Shown here: positions 17,944 through 24,757 of the stretch, in pieces
Layout of the letters: every line of letters starts with the position of its first letter
Position numbering within the stretch: the stretch's first letter is position 1
NCBI RefSeq assembly: GCF_003258605.2
Contig: NZ_CP031264.1
Coordinates: 4,588,001-4,652,000 of the forward strand
From: Peterkaempfera bronchialis
GTDB lineage: Bacteria; Actinomycetota; Actinomycetes; Streptomycetales; Streptomycetaceae
DNA: 64,000 nucleotides
Reading direction: 5' to 3'
Notes under the pieces: model-generated
Told to the model about the DNA's origin: nothing
Database searches by the model: none
Seen by the model: the letters and a program-made list of their open reading frames with translations, nothing else
Position numbers and translations under genes: made by a program

Positions 17944-18237
17944 CTAGCTCACCAGACCGTCCCCGCAGATCAGCACCGAGGCGCCGTCGAGCAGTTCACG
18001 GCGCCCCTCGCCCCGGCGCAGCGCCCCCAGGAACTCCCTCAGCCGCCGCATCTCCTGACGCGTCAGCAGCGCCGCCGCCAGGTCCAGCACCTCGCCCCGG
18101 TCGGCGACCGGCTCGTCCGGCAGCAGGACCAGCACCGAGTCGCCGTCCGGCCTGCGGGCCACTGCGGCGGCATGGCAGCCCCGCACCCCGTGCACCACCG
18201 TCAGCCGAGGTCGGGCCGGAAGCCGTTCGGACTGCAT
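17944..18237 (-). CDS. Hypothetical 98-aa protein
   Basis: A small protein with no family recognised. The ATG at 18237 is preceded by GGGGGA; an in-frame ATG at 18303 would add 22 residues. It has a beta-like N-terminus (RLTVVHGVRGCHAAAVARR, then DSVLVLLPDEP) and a charged helical middle (LLTRQEMRRLREFLGALRRGEG) with two cysteines. It lies 157 bp downstream of the XRE gene on the same strand and may be co-transcribed with it. Function cannot be assigned. Confidence 0.6.
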   Translation of the reverse strand: MQSERLPARPRLTVVHGVRGCHAAAVARRPDGDSVLVLLPDEPVADRGEVLDLAAALLTRQEMRRLREFLGALRRGEGRRELLDGASVLICGDGLVS

Positions 18238-18394
18238 GCGTCCCCCCGCGCCCGGCAGGTCCGCGACTCTCGCGACCCCGGGGCACCAGACGACGATAGG
18301 CACCGCCCGGCGGCCAAGTCCCGGGTGAACCGGCCTTTTCCACAGCCGGCAGCGCGTACTTCCTCAATTCTGAGGACCGCCCGGCCGCCGCCGA

Positions 18395-18751
18395 TCAGTC
18401 GTTGCGCCGCAGCAGCGACTCCACCAGCGCCGCCACATGGAGCCGGTCCTCCGGCGAGAGCTGCTTCAGGCTGGCGATCAGCACATCCACCTCGGGATCG
18501 CGCACCGCGTCGGCGTACAGGTGGATGCCGCACGCCTCGGCCGCCGCACCGCGCACCGCCTCCAACGGCAGCTCCAGCCCCCGGGCCAGGCCCTCCAGGG
18601 TGGCCGGCTGCGGCATCCGGCGGATCCCCTCGACCGTGGCCAGGTGGTGCACGGTGGAGCGCGGGATGCCACCGCGCCGCGCCACGTCGCCGTACGACCA
18701 GCCGTGCCGGTCCAGTCGTTCCCGGATCAGCTCCTGCAACGCATTGGCCAC
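18395..18751 (-). CDS. Short XRE-type helix-turn-helix regulator
   Basis: A 118-residue DNA-binding protein with a GTG start at 18751 and AGGAAG about 12 nt upstream. The N-terminal helix-turn-helix (RLDRHGWSYGDVARRGGIPRSTVHHL) is of the Cro/C1 type. The C-terminal part, DVLIASLKQLSPEDRLHVAALVESLL, is helical. The protein lacks the larger C-terminal sensor domain common in Streptomyces XRE proteins that pair with DUF397 proteins. It faces the peptide operon across 298 bp that contain an array of phased half-sites, so it is the obvious candidate controller of that operon. Confidence 0.82.
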   Translation of the reverse strand: MANALQELIRERLDRHGWSYGDVARRGGIPRSTVHHLATVEGIRRMPQPATLEGLARGLELPLEAVRGAAAEACGIHLYADAVRDPEVDVLIASLKQLSPEDRLHVAALVESLLRRND

Positions 18752-18917
18752 TGGTGGTCGCTTCCTGCTCGGGCGTACGGCCTGCTCGGGCGTATGGCGG
18801 CCCAGTCTAGGACGCGGCCCGTCCGGCGCCCGGTGCCCGCCCCTGCGGCGACCGCCTCCGGCTCCCGGGTCGTAGCACGCTGTTACAGGTCTGTTGCACA
18901 CCGCTCCGGAAAATCGG

Positions 18918-18984
18918 TTGCGGCGGGCGCGACGCCGCGACTACTGTCCAATCTCGTCGGACAGGCCGTCCGATCGGATCGGAC
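18918..18984 (+). promoter_or_regulatory. Promoter and phased operator array before the peptide operon
   Basis: A plausible housekeeping promoter, TTGCGG (18918) - 18 bp - TACTGT (18942), is overlapped and followed by four half-sites starting at 18946 (GTCCAA), 18957 (TCGGAC), 18968 (GTCCGA) and 18979 (TCGGAC). They alternate in orientation and are each exactly 11 bp apart, so they lie on one face of the helix. The last two form the 17-bp palindrome GTCCGATCGGATCGGAC. Placement over and just after the -10 suggests repression, likely by the divergent XRE protein. Confidence 0.6.
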
Positions 18985-19049
18985 AAGGCTCGGGGGGGTT
19001 CCTGAGCACTTCCGACCGACACCTGCCTATCCCTGAGGGGGAAAAGACC

Positions 19050-19265
19050 ATGCTCGACCCGCGTGAGCTCGACGCCGAGTCCGCTGACCTGCTGCCCGGC
19101 CGCGAGGCCCTCGCCAAGTTCAGCCTGAACATCACCAAGGCGGTGAACGTCACCAAGCACGTCGCCAACGTCGGTGCGGAGAACAGCTCCCAGGCCGTGA
19201 ACCAGTGGTCGCCCGCCGCCGTGGCCCAGTCCTCCGCCGGGCAGTCGATCAGCATCAGGCAGTGA
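19050..19265 (+). CDS. Putative precursor peptide 1 (71 aa)
   Basis: A 71-residue peptide; GAGGGGG lies about 9 nt before the ATG at 19050. The N-terminal half is acidic and leader-like (ELDAESADLLPGREALAKF), and the C-terminal half is rich in Val, Ser, Asn and Gln (VNVTKHVANV, then AVAQSSAGQSISIRQ). It has no Cys, no signal peptide and no membrane helix. About 70% of positions match the peptide encoded 119 bp downstream, and the match covers both halves. With a PqqD-M50 membrane protease encoded next, it is best read as a ribosomally made peptide that is processed after translation. No characterised family is recognised. Confidence 0.75.
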   Translation: MLDPRELDAESADLLPGREALAKFSLNITKAVNVTKHVANVGAENSSQAVNQWSPAAVAQSSAGQSISIRQ

Positions 19266-19270
19266 CGCCG

Positions 19271-19290
19271 GGTCAGGCCGCCGCCTGACC
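19271..19290 (+). terminator. Hairpin after peptide gene 1
   Basis: A perfect 8-bp stem (GGTCAGGC and GCCTGACC) with a 4-base loop starts 5 bp after the first peptide stop. It could stabilise the mRNA end or attenuate read-through. Confidence 0.55.
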
Positions 19291-19384
19291 GCGCACCGCC
19301 CGACCGCGTCCAGCCACCCGTAGGGAACCACCCGTCGGCGGCGCACACCCCGCCGGCGGGGTACGCAAGGAGAAGAGCACCACC

Positions 19385-19603
19385 ATGAGCATGAACATCG
19401 ACGAGCTGTCCGCCGAGTCCGCCGACCTGCTGCCCGGCCGTGAGGCGCTGACCAAGTTCAGCCTCAACATCGCCAAGACGGTGAACGTCACCAAGCACGT
19501 GGCCAACGTCAGCGCCGCCAACGACTCGCTGGCGCTCAACGACCACTCGCCGTTCGCGGTCGCCCAGTCCTCGGCGAACCAGTCCATCTCCATCCACCAG
19601 TAG
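19385..19603 (+). CDS. Putative precursor peptide 2 (72 aa)
   Basis: A paralogue of the 71-residue peptide just upstream, with AAGGAG about 12 nt before the ATG. Shared blocks are ESADLLPGREAL, KFSLNI, VNVTKHVANV, AVAQSSA and QSISI; most changes fall in the middle (NDSLALNDHSPF) and at the last charged residue (His for Arg). Conservation at the DNA level is also high, showing a recent tandem duplication. The lack of Cys argues against lanthionine rings. The polar, beta-prone C-terminus could instead be an aggregating or wall-bound peptide. Confidence 0.75.
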   Translation: MSMNIDELSAESADLLPGREALTKFSLNIAKTVNVTKHVANVSAANDSLALNDHSPFAVAQSSANQSISIHQ

Positions 19604-19613
19604 CACGCACCAC

Positions 19614-19657
19614 CCGCGGCGGCGGGGGCGAGGCATCAATCGCCCCCGCCGCCGCGG
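19614..19657 (+). terminator. Strong 18-bp hairpin between peptide 2 and the protease gene
   Basis: A perfect 18-bp stem with an 8-base loop (GGCATCAA) starts 10 bp after the second peptide stop. A second 7-bp hairpin (19666-19685) follows. No T-run is present, as is usual in Streptomyces. Such partial terminators between peptide and enzyme genes keep precursor transcripts in excess; that role is inferred. Confidence 0.8.
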
Positions 19658-19704
19658 CGCACACCGGCCCGCGGGGGAGCGGGCCGTCCAGGGGGAGGAC
19701 AGCC

Positions 19705-21981
19705 ATGACCGCGCTCGGAGAACAGGGCGACGGCCCGGGGCCGTACGGCCCGAACCAGGGCACCGGCCCGCCGCAGTACACCTGGGACGCCTACTACGCG
19801 CAGTACCTCCAGGAGCAGCAGGCCGAATCCGGCGGCCCGCAGTACGCGCCGTACGACCCGTACGACCCGTATGGAACCGGGGGTTACGCCGACCGGACCG
19901 CCCAGGCGCCCACCATGGTGCAGCCGCTGGCGTCCCACCCGGCACCCGAGCAGCAGCCCGAGCCGCAGCCACAGCCACAGCCGCAACCCGAGCGCGAGCC
20001 CGAGCCCGAACCCGTCGACGAGCAGGACGCCCTGCCGCCCCGCCTCAGCGCCGGGCTGAAGCTGCACGGCGAGTACCGGGGCTCCGGCTTCGCCGAGCCC
20101 CGCTATATCGCCCGGCGTGGTGACGGCCAGGTCGTCCAGCTCACCCGGCTGCTCTACCTGGTCGCCTGCGCGGTCGACGGCACCCGCGACCGCGAGCACA
20201 TCGCCCACCGGGTGAGCGCTGAGTTCGGCCGCGAGGTCAGCCCGGACAACATCGCCTATCTGCTGGAGAACAAGCTCCAGCCGCTCGGCATCACCGTCCC
20301 GCCCGGCCAGGACGACGACCAGGTCGACGCCCCCCGCACCGACCTGCTGCTCAGCCTCAAGGGCCACCGGGTCCTCTTCAACGAGCGCCGGGTGGCCAGG
20401 ATCTCCCGCTCGCTTTCCTGGCTGCACCGGGCGCCCGCCGTGGCCACCGTGCTGCTGGCCGCCGTCGGCCTGGACGTCTGGTTCTTCGGCTGGTTCGGCG
20501 CCATGACGCCGGTGCTGCACACCCTGGAGCAGCCGGTGATGCTGCTGGTGGTGCTCGGGCTGACGGTCGCCTCCATGGTCTTCCACGAGTTCGGCCACGC
20601 CTCCGCCTGCCGCTACGGGGGAGCCCACCCGGGCTGCATCGGCTGCGGGCTCTACCTCATCTGGCCGGCCATGTACACCGACGTCACCGATGTCTACCGG
20701 CTCGGCCGTGGCGGTCGCATCCGCACCGACCTCGGCGGTATCTACTTCAACGTCGTCTTTATCCTCGGCCTCTTCGGCTGCTACTTCCTGACCGGCCAGC
20801 AGGTCTTCCTGGCCGCCGCCTACCTGGCCCACTTCGAGGTGCTGGAACAGCTGATGCCGGCCCTGCGGCTGGACGGCTACTACATCCTGGGCGACCTGGC
20901 CGGCGTCCCCGACCTCTTCGGGAAGATCAAGCCGATCCTGCTGGGCATGGTGCCCGGCCGCCCGGTGCCCCGCGAGGTCGCCGACCTCAAGCGGTCCGCC
21001 CGGGTCATCGTCACCGTCTGGGTGCTGATGATGGTCCCGCTGGCCGTCGGCGAGCTCTCCTACGCGCTGTGGAACCTGCCGCGCATCCTCTCCACCGCGC
21101 AGCGCTCCCTCACCGACCAGATCACCGGCACCGCCGAGGCGTTCCGCGAGGGCGCCATCGCCGAGTCGGTGCTCGGCGTGGTCGGCTCCGTGCTGCTGAT
21201 CCTCCCCATGGGCGGCATCGCCTACCTGGTGGTACGCGTCGGCCACCGGCTGATCCGGGCCGCCGGGAAGGCCACCGCCGGCCGCCCGGCCGCCCGGATC
21301 GGACTGCTGGTCGGAATCGGCTGCGTCGGCGCGGTCCTGGTCGGCGCCTGGACCCATGGCCTCACCCCGAAGCCGCTGCCGCCCAGCCCGCCGATCGTCC
21401 CGGCCCTCCAGCCCAACCAGCCCGACCGCCCGGCACCGACCACCGGCCCCGCCACGCCCGTGCCCGGCTCCAGCCCCGGCCAGGGCACCCCCGGGCAGCG
21501 CACCGCCACCACGGTCCCGCGCCCGTCCATGAGCACCGCCGGCCCCACCGGCTCCGCCGTACCCGGGCCCACGCCCAGCACCTCGGCCGGCACCCCGCCG
21601 CCTGCGGCCTCCGCCACCGGCACCGCCTCGGCACCGCCGCCGCACGGCACCCCGCCGCCCGTGGAGACCACCCCGCCGCCGGACGCCACCACACCCCGGA
21701 GACCACCCCGCCGCCCGAGACCAGCCCACCCCCGGCCAGCAGCGCACCCGCCGAGTCCCCGCCGCCCCCATCCCCCACCACCCCGCCGCCCACCACCCCC
21801 GCCGCCTCCTGACCCGCCGCCCCCGCCCCCACACCGGTCCACCCACCACCGCCACCACCGCCCTGCCGCCGACCACACCCACACCCACACCCACACCCAC
21901 ACCCACACCCACACCCACCCCACAACCACACCGGCACCGCCGGCCGAACCACCGCCCACCGCCATCGGAGAGAGACCGTGA
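19705..21981 (+). CDS. PqqD-like domain fused to M50-type membrane zinc metalloprotease (tail probably frameshifted)
   Basis: The ATG at 19705 follows GGAGG. Residues 1-109 are disordered (Tyr/Pro/Gln repeats such as YDPYDPYGTGG). Residues 110-197 form a PqqD-like winged-helix domain (YIARRGDGQVVQLTRLLYLV...), the type that binds leader peptides. A multi-helix membrane region then carries HEFGH (residues 294-298) and LRLDGYY (387-393), the zinc-binding and partner motifs of site-2-protease-like M50 enzymes. It probably binds and cleaves or exports the two peptides encoded upstream. After about residue 661 the frame turns to rare-codon, Pro/Arg/His-rich sequence ending in a run of His-Thr. The -1 frame instead gives a normal Pro/Thr/Ser tail stopping at 21812, so a 1-base deletion near 21690 is likely. 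The long version overlaps the next start by 4 bp. Confidence 0.8.
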   Translation: MTALGEQGDGPGPYGPNQGTGPPQYTWDAYYAQYLQEQQAESGGPQYAPYDPYDPYGTGGYADRTAQAPTMVQPLASHPAPEQQPEPQPQPQPQPEREPEPEPVDEQDALPPRLSAGLKLHGEYRGSGFAEPRYIARRGDGQVVQLTRLLYLVACAVDGTRDREHIAHRVSAEFGREVSPDNIAYLLENKLQPLGITVPPGQDDDQVDAPRTDLLLSLKGHRVLFNERRVARISRSLSWLHRAPAVATVLLAAVGLDVWFFGWFGAMTPVLHTLEQPVMLLVVLGLTVASMVFHEFGHASACRYGGAHPGCIGCGLYLIWPAMYTDVTDVYRLGRGGRIRTDLGGIYFNVVFILGLFGCYFLTGQQVFLAAAYLAHFEVLEQLMPALRLDGYYILGDLAGVPDLFGKIKPILLGMVPGRPVPREVADLKRSARVIVTVWVLMMVPLAVGELSYALWNLPRILSTAQRSLTDQITGTAEAFREGAIAESVLGVVGSVLLILPMGGIAYLVVRVGHRLIRAAGKATAGRPAARIGLLVGIGCVGAVLVGAWTHGLTPKPLPPSPPIVPALQPNQPDRPAPTTGPATPVPGSSPGQGTPGQRTATTVPRPSMSTAGPTGSAVPGPTPSTSAGTPPPAASATGTASAPPPHGTPPPVETTPPPDATTPRRPPRRPRPAHPRPAAHPPSPRRPHPPPPRRPPPPPPPDPPPPPPHRSTHHRHHRPAADHTHTHTHTHTHTHTHPTTTPAPPAEPPPTAIGERP
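21875..21916. repeat. Seven tandem ACACCC hexamers
   Basis: Seven exact ACACCC units lie just before the secreted-protein gene. In the protease frame they encode a His-Thr run. If the protease really ends at 21812, they are a noncoding microsatellite that could vary in length. Confidence 0.92.
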
Positions 21982-22712
21982 AGCACAGCAACCACCGCAA
22001 GCCGCGCCAGCAACGCGCCCAGCAGGCCCTGCGCATCGGACTGATCGCCACCGCCGGCCTGGCCGCCGTCGCGTCGGCCGCCCCCGCCCAGGCCGCGAGC
22101 GGCCCGGCCCCGGCCGCCCCCTTCGGGCTCACCATGCCCGAGGTGCACATCCAGGCCGACAGCGCTATCAGCAACGCCCACCGGGCCCACACCCGTGACT
22201 TCAAGGCGTCGTTCGCCATCCACGAGTACGGCGACACCATCGGCGCCGGGATCGCCAACCAGGCCCTCGCCTCCTCCAGCGGCTGCACCGGCTCCGAGCA
22301 CTGCCGCTCGGTGGCACTCTCCTTCCAGATCGTCACCATGGGCGGCAGCCACCTGAACCTCAACGCCAAGAACGTCAGCCGAGCCGCCAACAACCAGTGC
22401 ACCGGCTGCGAAACCATGGCCGGCGCCTACCAGTTCATCGTGGACACCCCGCAGGCCATGCACCTGAACAGCGCCGACCGGGCCAAGCTCACCGAGATCC
22501 AGCGCGAGCTCTACGCGCTGCGCGGCACCACCGACTCGCCCGCCGCGCTCCAGCAGAAGGCCGACGCGCTGGCCGCCCGCGTCGTCACCGTCCTCAAGTC
22601 CGCCGCCGCGCAGGCCCCCGCCAAGGCCGCGCCCACCCGCTCCGGCTTCTTCGCCTCACCCACCTCGCCCAAGGTCACCGTGCACTCCCTGATGGACGGC
22701 TGGCCGTCCTAG
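21978..22712 (+). CDS. Secreted four-cysteine protein of the peptide operon
   Basis: A 244-residue protein with a GTG start preceded by GGAGAGA. A basic n-region, a hydrophobic core (IGLIATAGLAAVASAA) and an AQA cleavage site near residue 40 make a clear Sec-type signal peptide. The mature part has four cysteines (C103, C109, C141, C144) in two close pairs, SGCTGSEHCRS and NQCTGCETM. Between them lies a beta-like stretch, SVALSFQIVTMGGSHLNLNAKNVSRAANN. The C-terminal third is helical, then Ala/Pro-rich. No family is recognised. Its place directly behind the protease suggests an extracellular partner, receptor or immunity-type protein for the peptides. Confidence 0.72.
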   Translation: MKHSNHRKPRQQRAQQALRIGLIATAGLAAVASAAPAQAASGPAPAAPFGLTMPEVHIQADSAISNAHRAHTRDFKASFAIHEYGDTIGAGIANQALASSSGCTGSEHCRSVALSFQIVTMGGSHLNLNAKNVSRAANNQCTGCETMAGAYQFIVDTPQAMHLNSADRAKLTEIQRELYALRGTTDSPAALQQKADALAARVVTVLKSAAAQAPAKAAPTRSGFFASPTSPKVTVHSLMDGWPS

Positions 22713-22733
22713 ACACTCCTGGTCGGCCAGCCC

Positions 22734-22778
22734 CCGGCCGTCCGGCAGCCCGCCGACCCGGGCCCGCCGGACGGCCGG
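22734..22778 (+). terminator. Terminator of the peptide operon
   Basis: A perfect 13-bp inverted repeat (CCGGCCGTCCGGC and GCCGGACGGCCGG) with a 19-base loop starts 22 bp after the secreted-protein stop. Confidence 0.8.
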
Positions 22779-22881
22779 CGGCGATGACTCCGAGTAACTG
22801 TTCGAGTCGCGAACGTGTGCATACGGAGGCAGGCTGATTCCGGGCCCGGCGAAGGACGCCGGCCCCGCAAGGAGACGACAG

Positions 22882-23124
22882 ATGTCTGCTAAGACCCCCC
22901 GGGACAAGACCACCCGCCAGGAGAAGGCCACCCGCCAGGAGTGGCACAAGAGCAGCCACAGCAACGGCGACTCCACCTGTGTCGAGGTCGCGCCCACCCC
23001 GGACGGCGGCGCCTCGATCCGCGACTCCAAGAACCCCCACGGCGCGGTCCTGACCTTCACGGCCCGCGAGTGGAAGGCATTCCTCGACGGCGCCCGCGAC
23101 GGCGAGTTCAGCCGCCTCTCCTGA
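22882..23124 (+). CDS. DUF397 domain protein
   Basis: An 80-residue protein with AAGGAG before the ATG. A repetitive charged N-terminus (TTRQEKATRQEW) leads into the DUF397 domain: WHKSSHSNGDSTCVEVAP, then SIRDSKNPHGAVLTFTAREWKAFLDGARDGEF, the whole family signature. DUF397 proteins are abundant in actinomycetes and often pair with XRE regulators in development or antibiotic control. The only XRE gene nearby is at 18395. A short inverted repeat (GTTCG, 5 bp, CGAAC; 22800-22814) lies in its upstream region and may be an operator. Confidence 0.9.
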   Translation: MSAKTPRDKTTRQEKATRQEWHKSSHSNGDSTCVEVAPTPDGGASIRDSKNPHGAVLTFTAREWKAFLDGARDGEFSRLS

Positions 23125-23138
23125 ACCGCCGCCCCGCA

Positions 23139-23170
23139 GTCGGCCCCGCCGCGTCCCAGGCGGGGCCGAC
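23139..23170. terminator. Bidirectional terminator
   Basis: A perfect 12-bp stem (GTCGGCCCCGCC and GGCGGGGCCGAC) with an 8-base loop lies between the convergent DUF397 and aminotransferase genes. Confidence 0.85.
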
Positions 23171-23192
23171 CCGCATCCGCCGGCCCCGTGCC

Positions 23193-24386
23193 CTACCGCT
23201 GCCCGAACACCGCCGCCAACCGCTTCAGCCCCACCCCGATCTCCTCCGGAGTGTGCGTGGTGAACGACATCCGCAGCGCCCCCCGGTCCGGCGGCCCCGC
23301 GTAGAAGGGCGCCCCGGGCACATACGCCACATCGTGGGCGACCGCCTCCCGCAGCAGGGCCGTCGCATCCTGACCGTCCGGCAGCCGCACCCAGACGAAC
23401 ATCCCGCCCTCCGGACGGTTCCACGCACTCCCCTGCGGCAGCGCCTCCGGAAGCCCCCCGAGCAGCGCGTCCCGGCGCTCGCGGTATGCGCCCCGCACCC
23501 GCGCCAGATGCCCATCCAGATCCGCATCCGCCAGATACCGGGCCGCCGCCGCCTGGTCCACCGTGGAGGAGTGCAGATCGGCGGCCTGCTTGGCGATCAC
23601 GCAGGCACGGCGCAGCGCGGCCGGCGCCCGCAGCCAGCCCAGCCGCATCCCCGGCGCCATGACCTTGGAGAAGCTGCCCAGCAGCACCGTGCGGTCCGCC
23701 GCGCCGTCCAGTGACGCGATCCACGGCACCGGCTCGCCACTGAACCGCAGTTCGCCGTACGGGTCGTCCTCCACGATCCACAGCCCGTGCCGCGCCGCCA
23801 CCTCCGCCACCGCCCGCCGCCGCTCGGCGGGCAGCGTACGACCGGTCGGGTTCTGGAAGTTCGGGACGAGGTACAGCAGCTTGGGCCGCTCCCGGACCAC
23901 CAGCTCCGCCAGCGCCCCCGGGTCCACCCCGTCCCCGTCCGACGGCACCGGCACCACCCGCGCACCCGCGAAGCCGAAGCACTGCAACGCCGCCAGATAC
24001 GTCGGATCCTCGACCAGCACCACATCCCCCGGCTCCAGCAGCGCCGTGGCGATCAGCGTCAGCGCCTGCTGCGAACCGGCCGTCACCACCAGCTCCTCCG
24101 GCCCGGTCGGCAGCCCCCGCGCCGCCAGCCGCCCCGCCACCGCCGCCCGCAGCGCCGGATCCCCCTCCGTGGTCGAGTACTGGAGCACCCGCCGAGGCTG
24201 CTCCGCCAGCACCCGGTCATACGCCGCCCGGATCCCCTCGGCATCGAACAGCTCCGGCGCCGGCAGCCCGCCCGCAAACGAGATCACCTCGGGCCGCTCG
24301 GTGAGCGCCAGGATCTCCCGTACCGGAGAGGCCCCGACCGAGGCAGCACGGGCAGCAAGGGCAGGCACATCAGCTCGGCTCGTCAT
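23193..24386 (-). CDS. PLP-dependent aminotransferase (fold type I, 2-aminoadipate/aromatic type)
   Basis: A 397-residue aminotransferase starting at the ATG at 24386. Visible landmarks are VISFAGGLPAPELF, LQYSTTEGDPALRAAVA, LVVTAGSQQAL (PLP phosphate binding), YLVPNFQNPTGRTL, IVEDDPYGELRF, the PLP-lysine motif LLGSFSKVMAPGMRLGW and the C-terminal MRMSF-like substrate arginine (LRMSFTTHTPEEI). This pattern is that of the LysN/Aro8-like group, and there is no N-terminal GntR domain as in MocR regulators. The amino donor is not predictable. It is a single gene. Confidence 0.9.
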   Translation of the reverse strand: MTSRADVPALAARAASVGASPVREILALTERPEVISFAGGLPAPELFDAEGIRAAYDRVLAEQPRRVLQYSTTEGDPALRAAVAGRLAARGLPTGPEELVVTAGSQQALTLIATALLEPGDVVLVEDPTYLAALQCFGFAGARVVPVPSDGDGVDPGALAELVVRERPKLLYLVPNFQNPTGRTLPAERRRAVAEVAARHGLWIVEDDPYGELRFSGEPVPWIASLDGAADRTVLLGSFSKVMAPGMRLGWLRAPAALRRACVIAKQAADLHSSTVDQAAAARYLADADLDGHLARVRGAYRERRDALLGGLPEALPQGSAWNRPEGGMFVWVRLPDGQDATALLREAVAHDVAYVPGAPFYAGPPDRGALRMSFTTHTPEEIGVGLKRLAAVFGQR

Positions 24387-24514
24387 GGCCGCACCCTACG
24401 GACCCCCGCCGCCACCCCGACACCCCTTCCACCATCCGGTCGTGGTCAAGCTCAAGGCAGCAGCCATGACCGTGCTCATCGACCCGGAGGACACAGCGCT
24501 GCGGGAGCTGCTCG

Positions 24515-24727
24515 GTGAAGGACCGGCGAGGGCAGCCGGCCTCGCACGACCTCACGGCGGCCCTGACCGCCGACCCGGCCGCGGCGGAGTTCTTCGAGAC
24601 ACTGGACCGGCAGAACCGCTACGCGATCCTGTACCGGATCCAAGACGCCAAGAAGCCCGAGACCCGGGCGCGCCGGATCGAAAAGTACGTAGTGATGCTG
24701 GCGAAGGGCGAGAAGCTGCACCCGTAG
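24515..24727 (+). pseudogene. YdeI/OmpD-associated-like C-terminal remnant
   Basis: A GTG-started 70-residue frame whose last 50 residues, DLTAALTADPAAAEFFETL through KKPETRARRIEKYVVMLAKG, match the C-terminal domain of the YdeI/OmdA family. Full members are about 130-190 residues with an N-terminal DUF1905 domain. Only 128 bp separate this frame from the aminotransferase start, so that domain cannot fit. The sequence just upstream in another frame (MTVLIDPEDTALRELLGE, from 24467) may be a shifted piece of the same old gene. It is most likely a decayed fragment, although a short functional protein cannot be excluded. Confidence 0.5.
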
Positions 24728-24757
24728 TCACGGAGAGGGTGTCTGCGGCCGTTGCTG

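Noticed and set aside
19050-19603. Lanthipeptide precursors
   Set aside because: The peptides contain no Cys, and no LanB, LanC, LanM or LanKC-type gene lies nearby.
19636-21918. 760-codon minus-strand frame opposite the M50 protease
   Set aside because: Its start is a Gly-Val repeat from the ACACCC hexamers and it has no recognisable domain, whereas the plus strand has HEFGH and membrane helices.
22800-22814. GTTCG-N5-CGAAC as a LexA (SOS) box before the DUF397 gene
   Set aside because: Actinobacterial LexA boxes have the reverse order (CGAAC-N4-GTTCG). The site may still be an operator for another protein.
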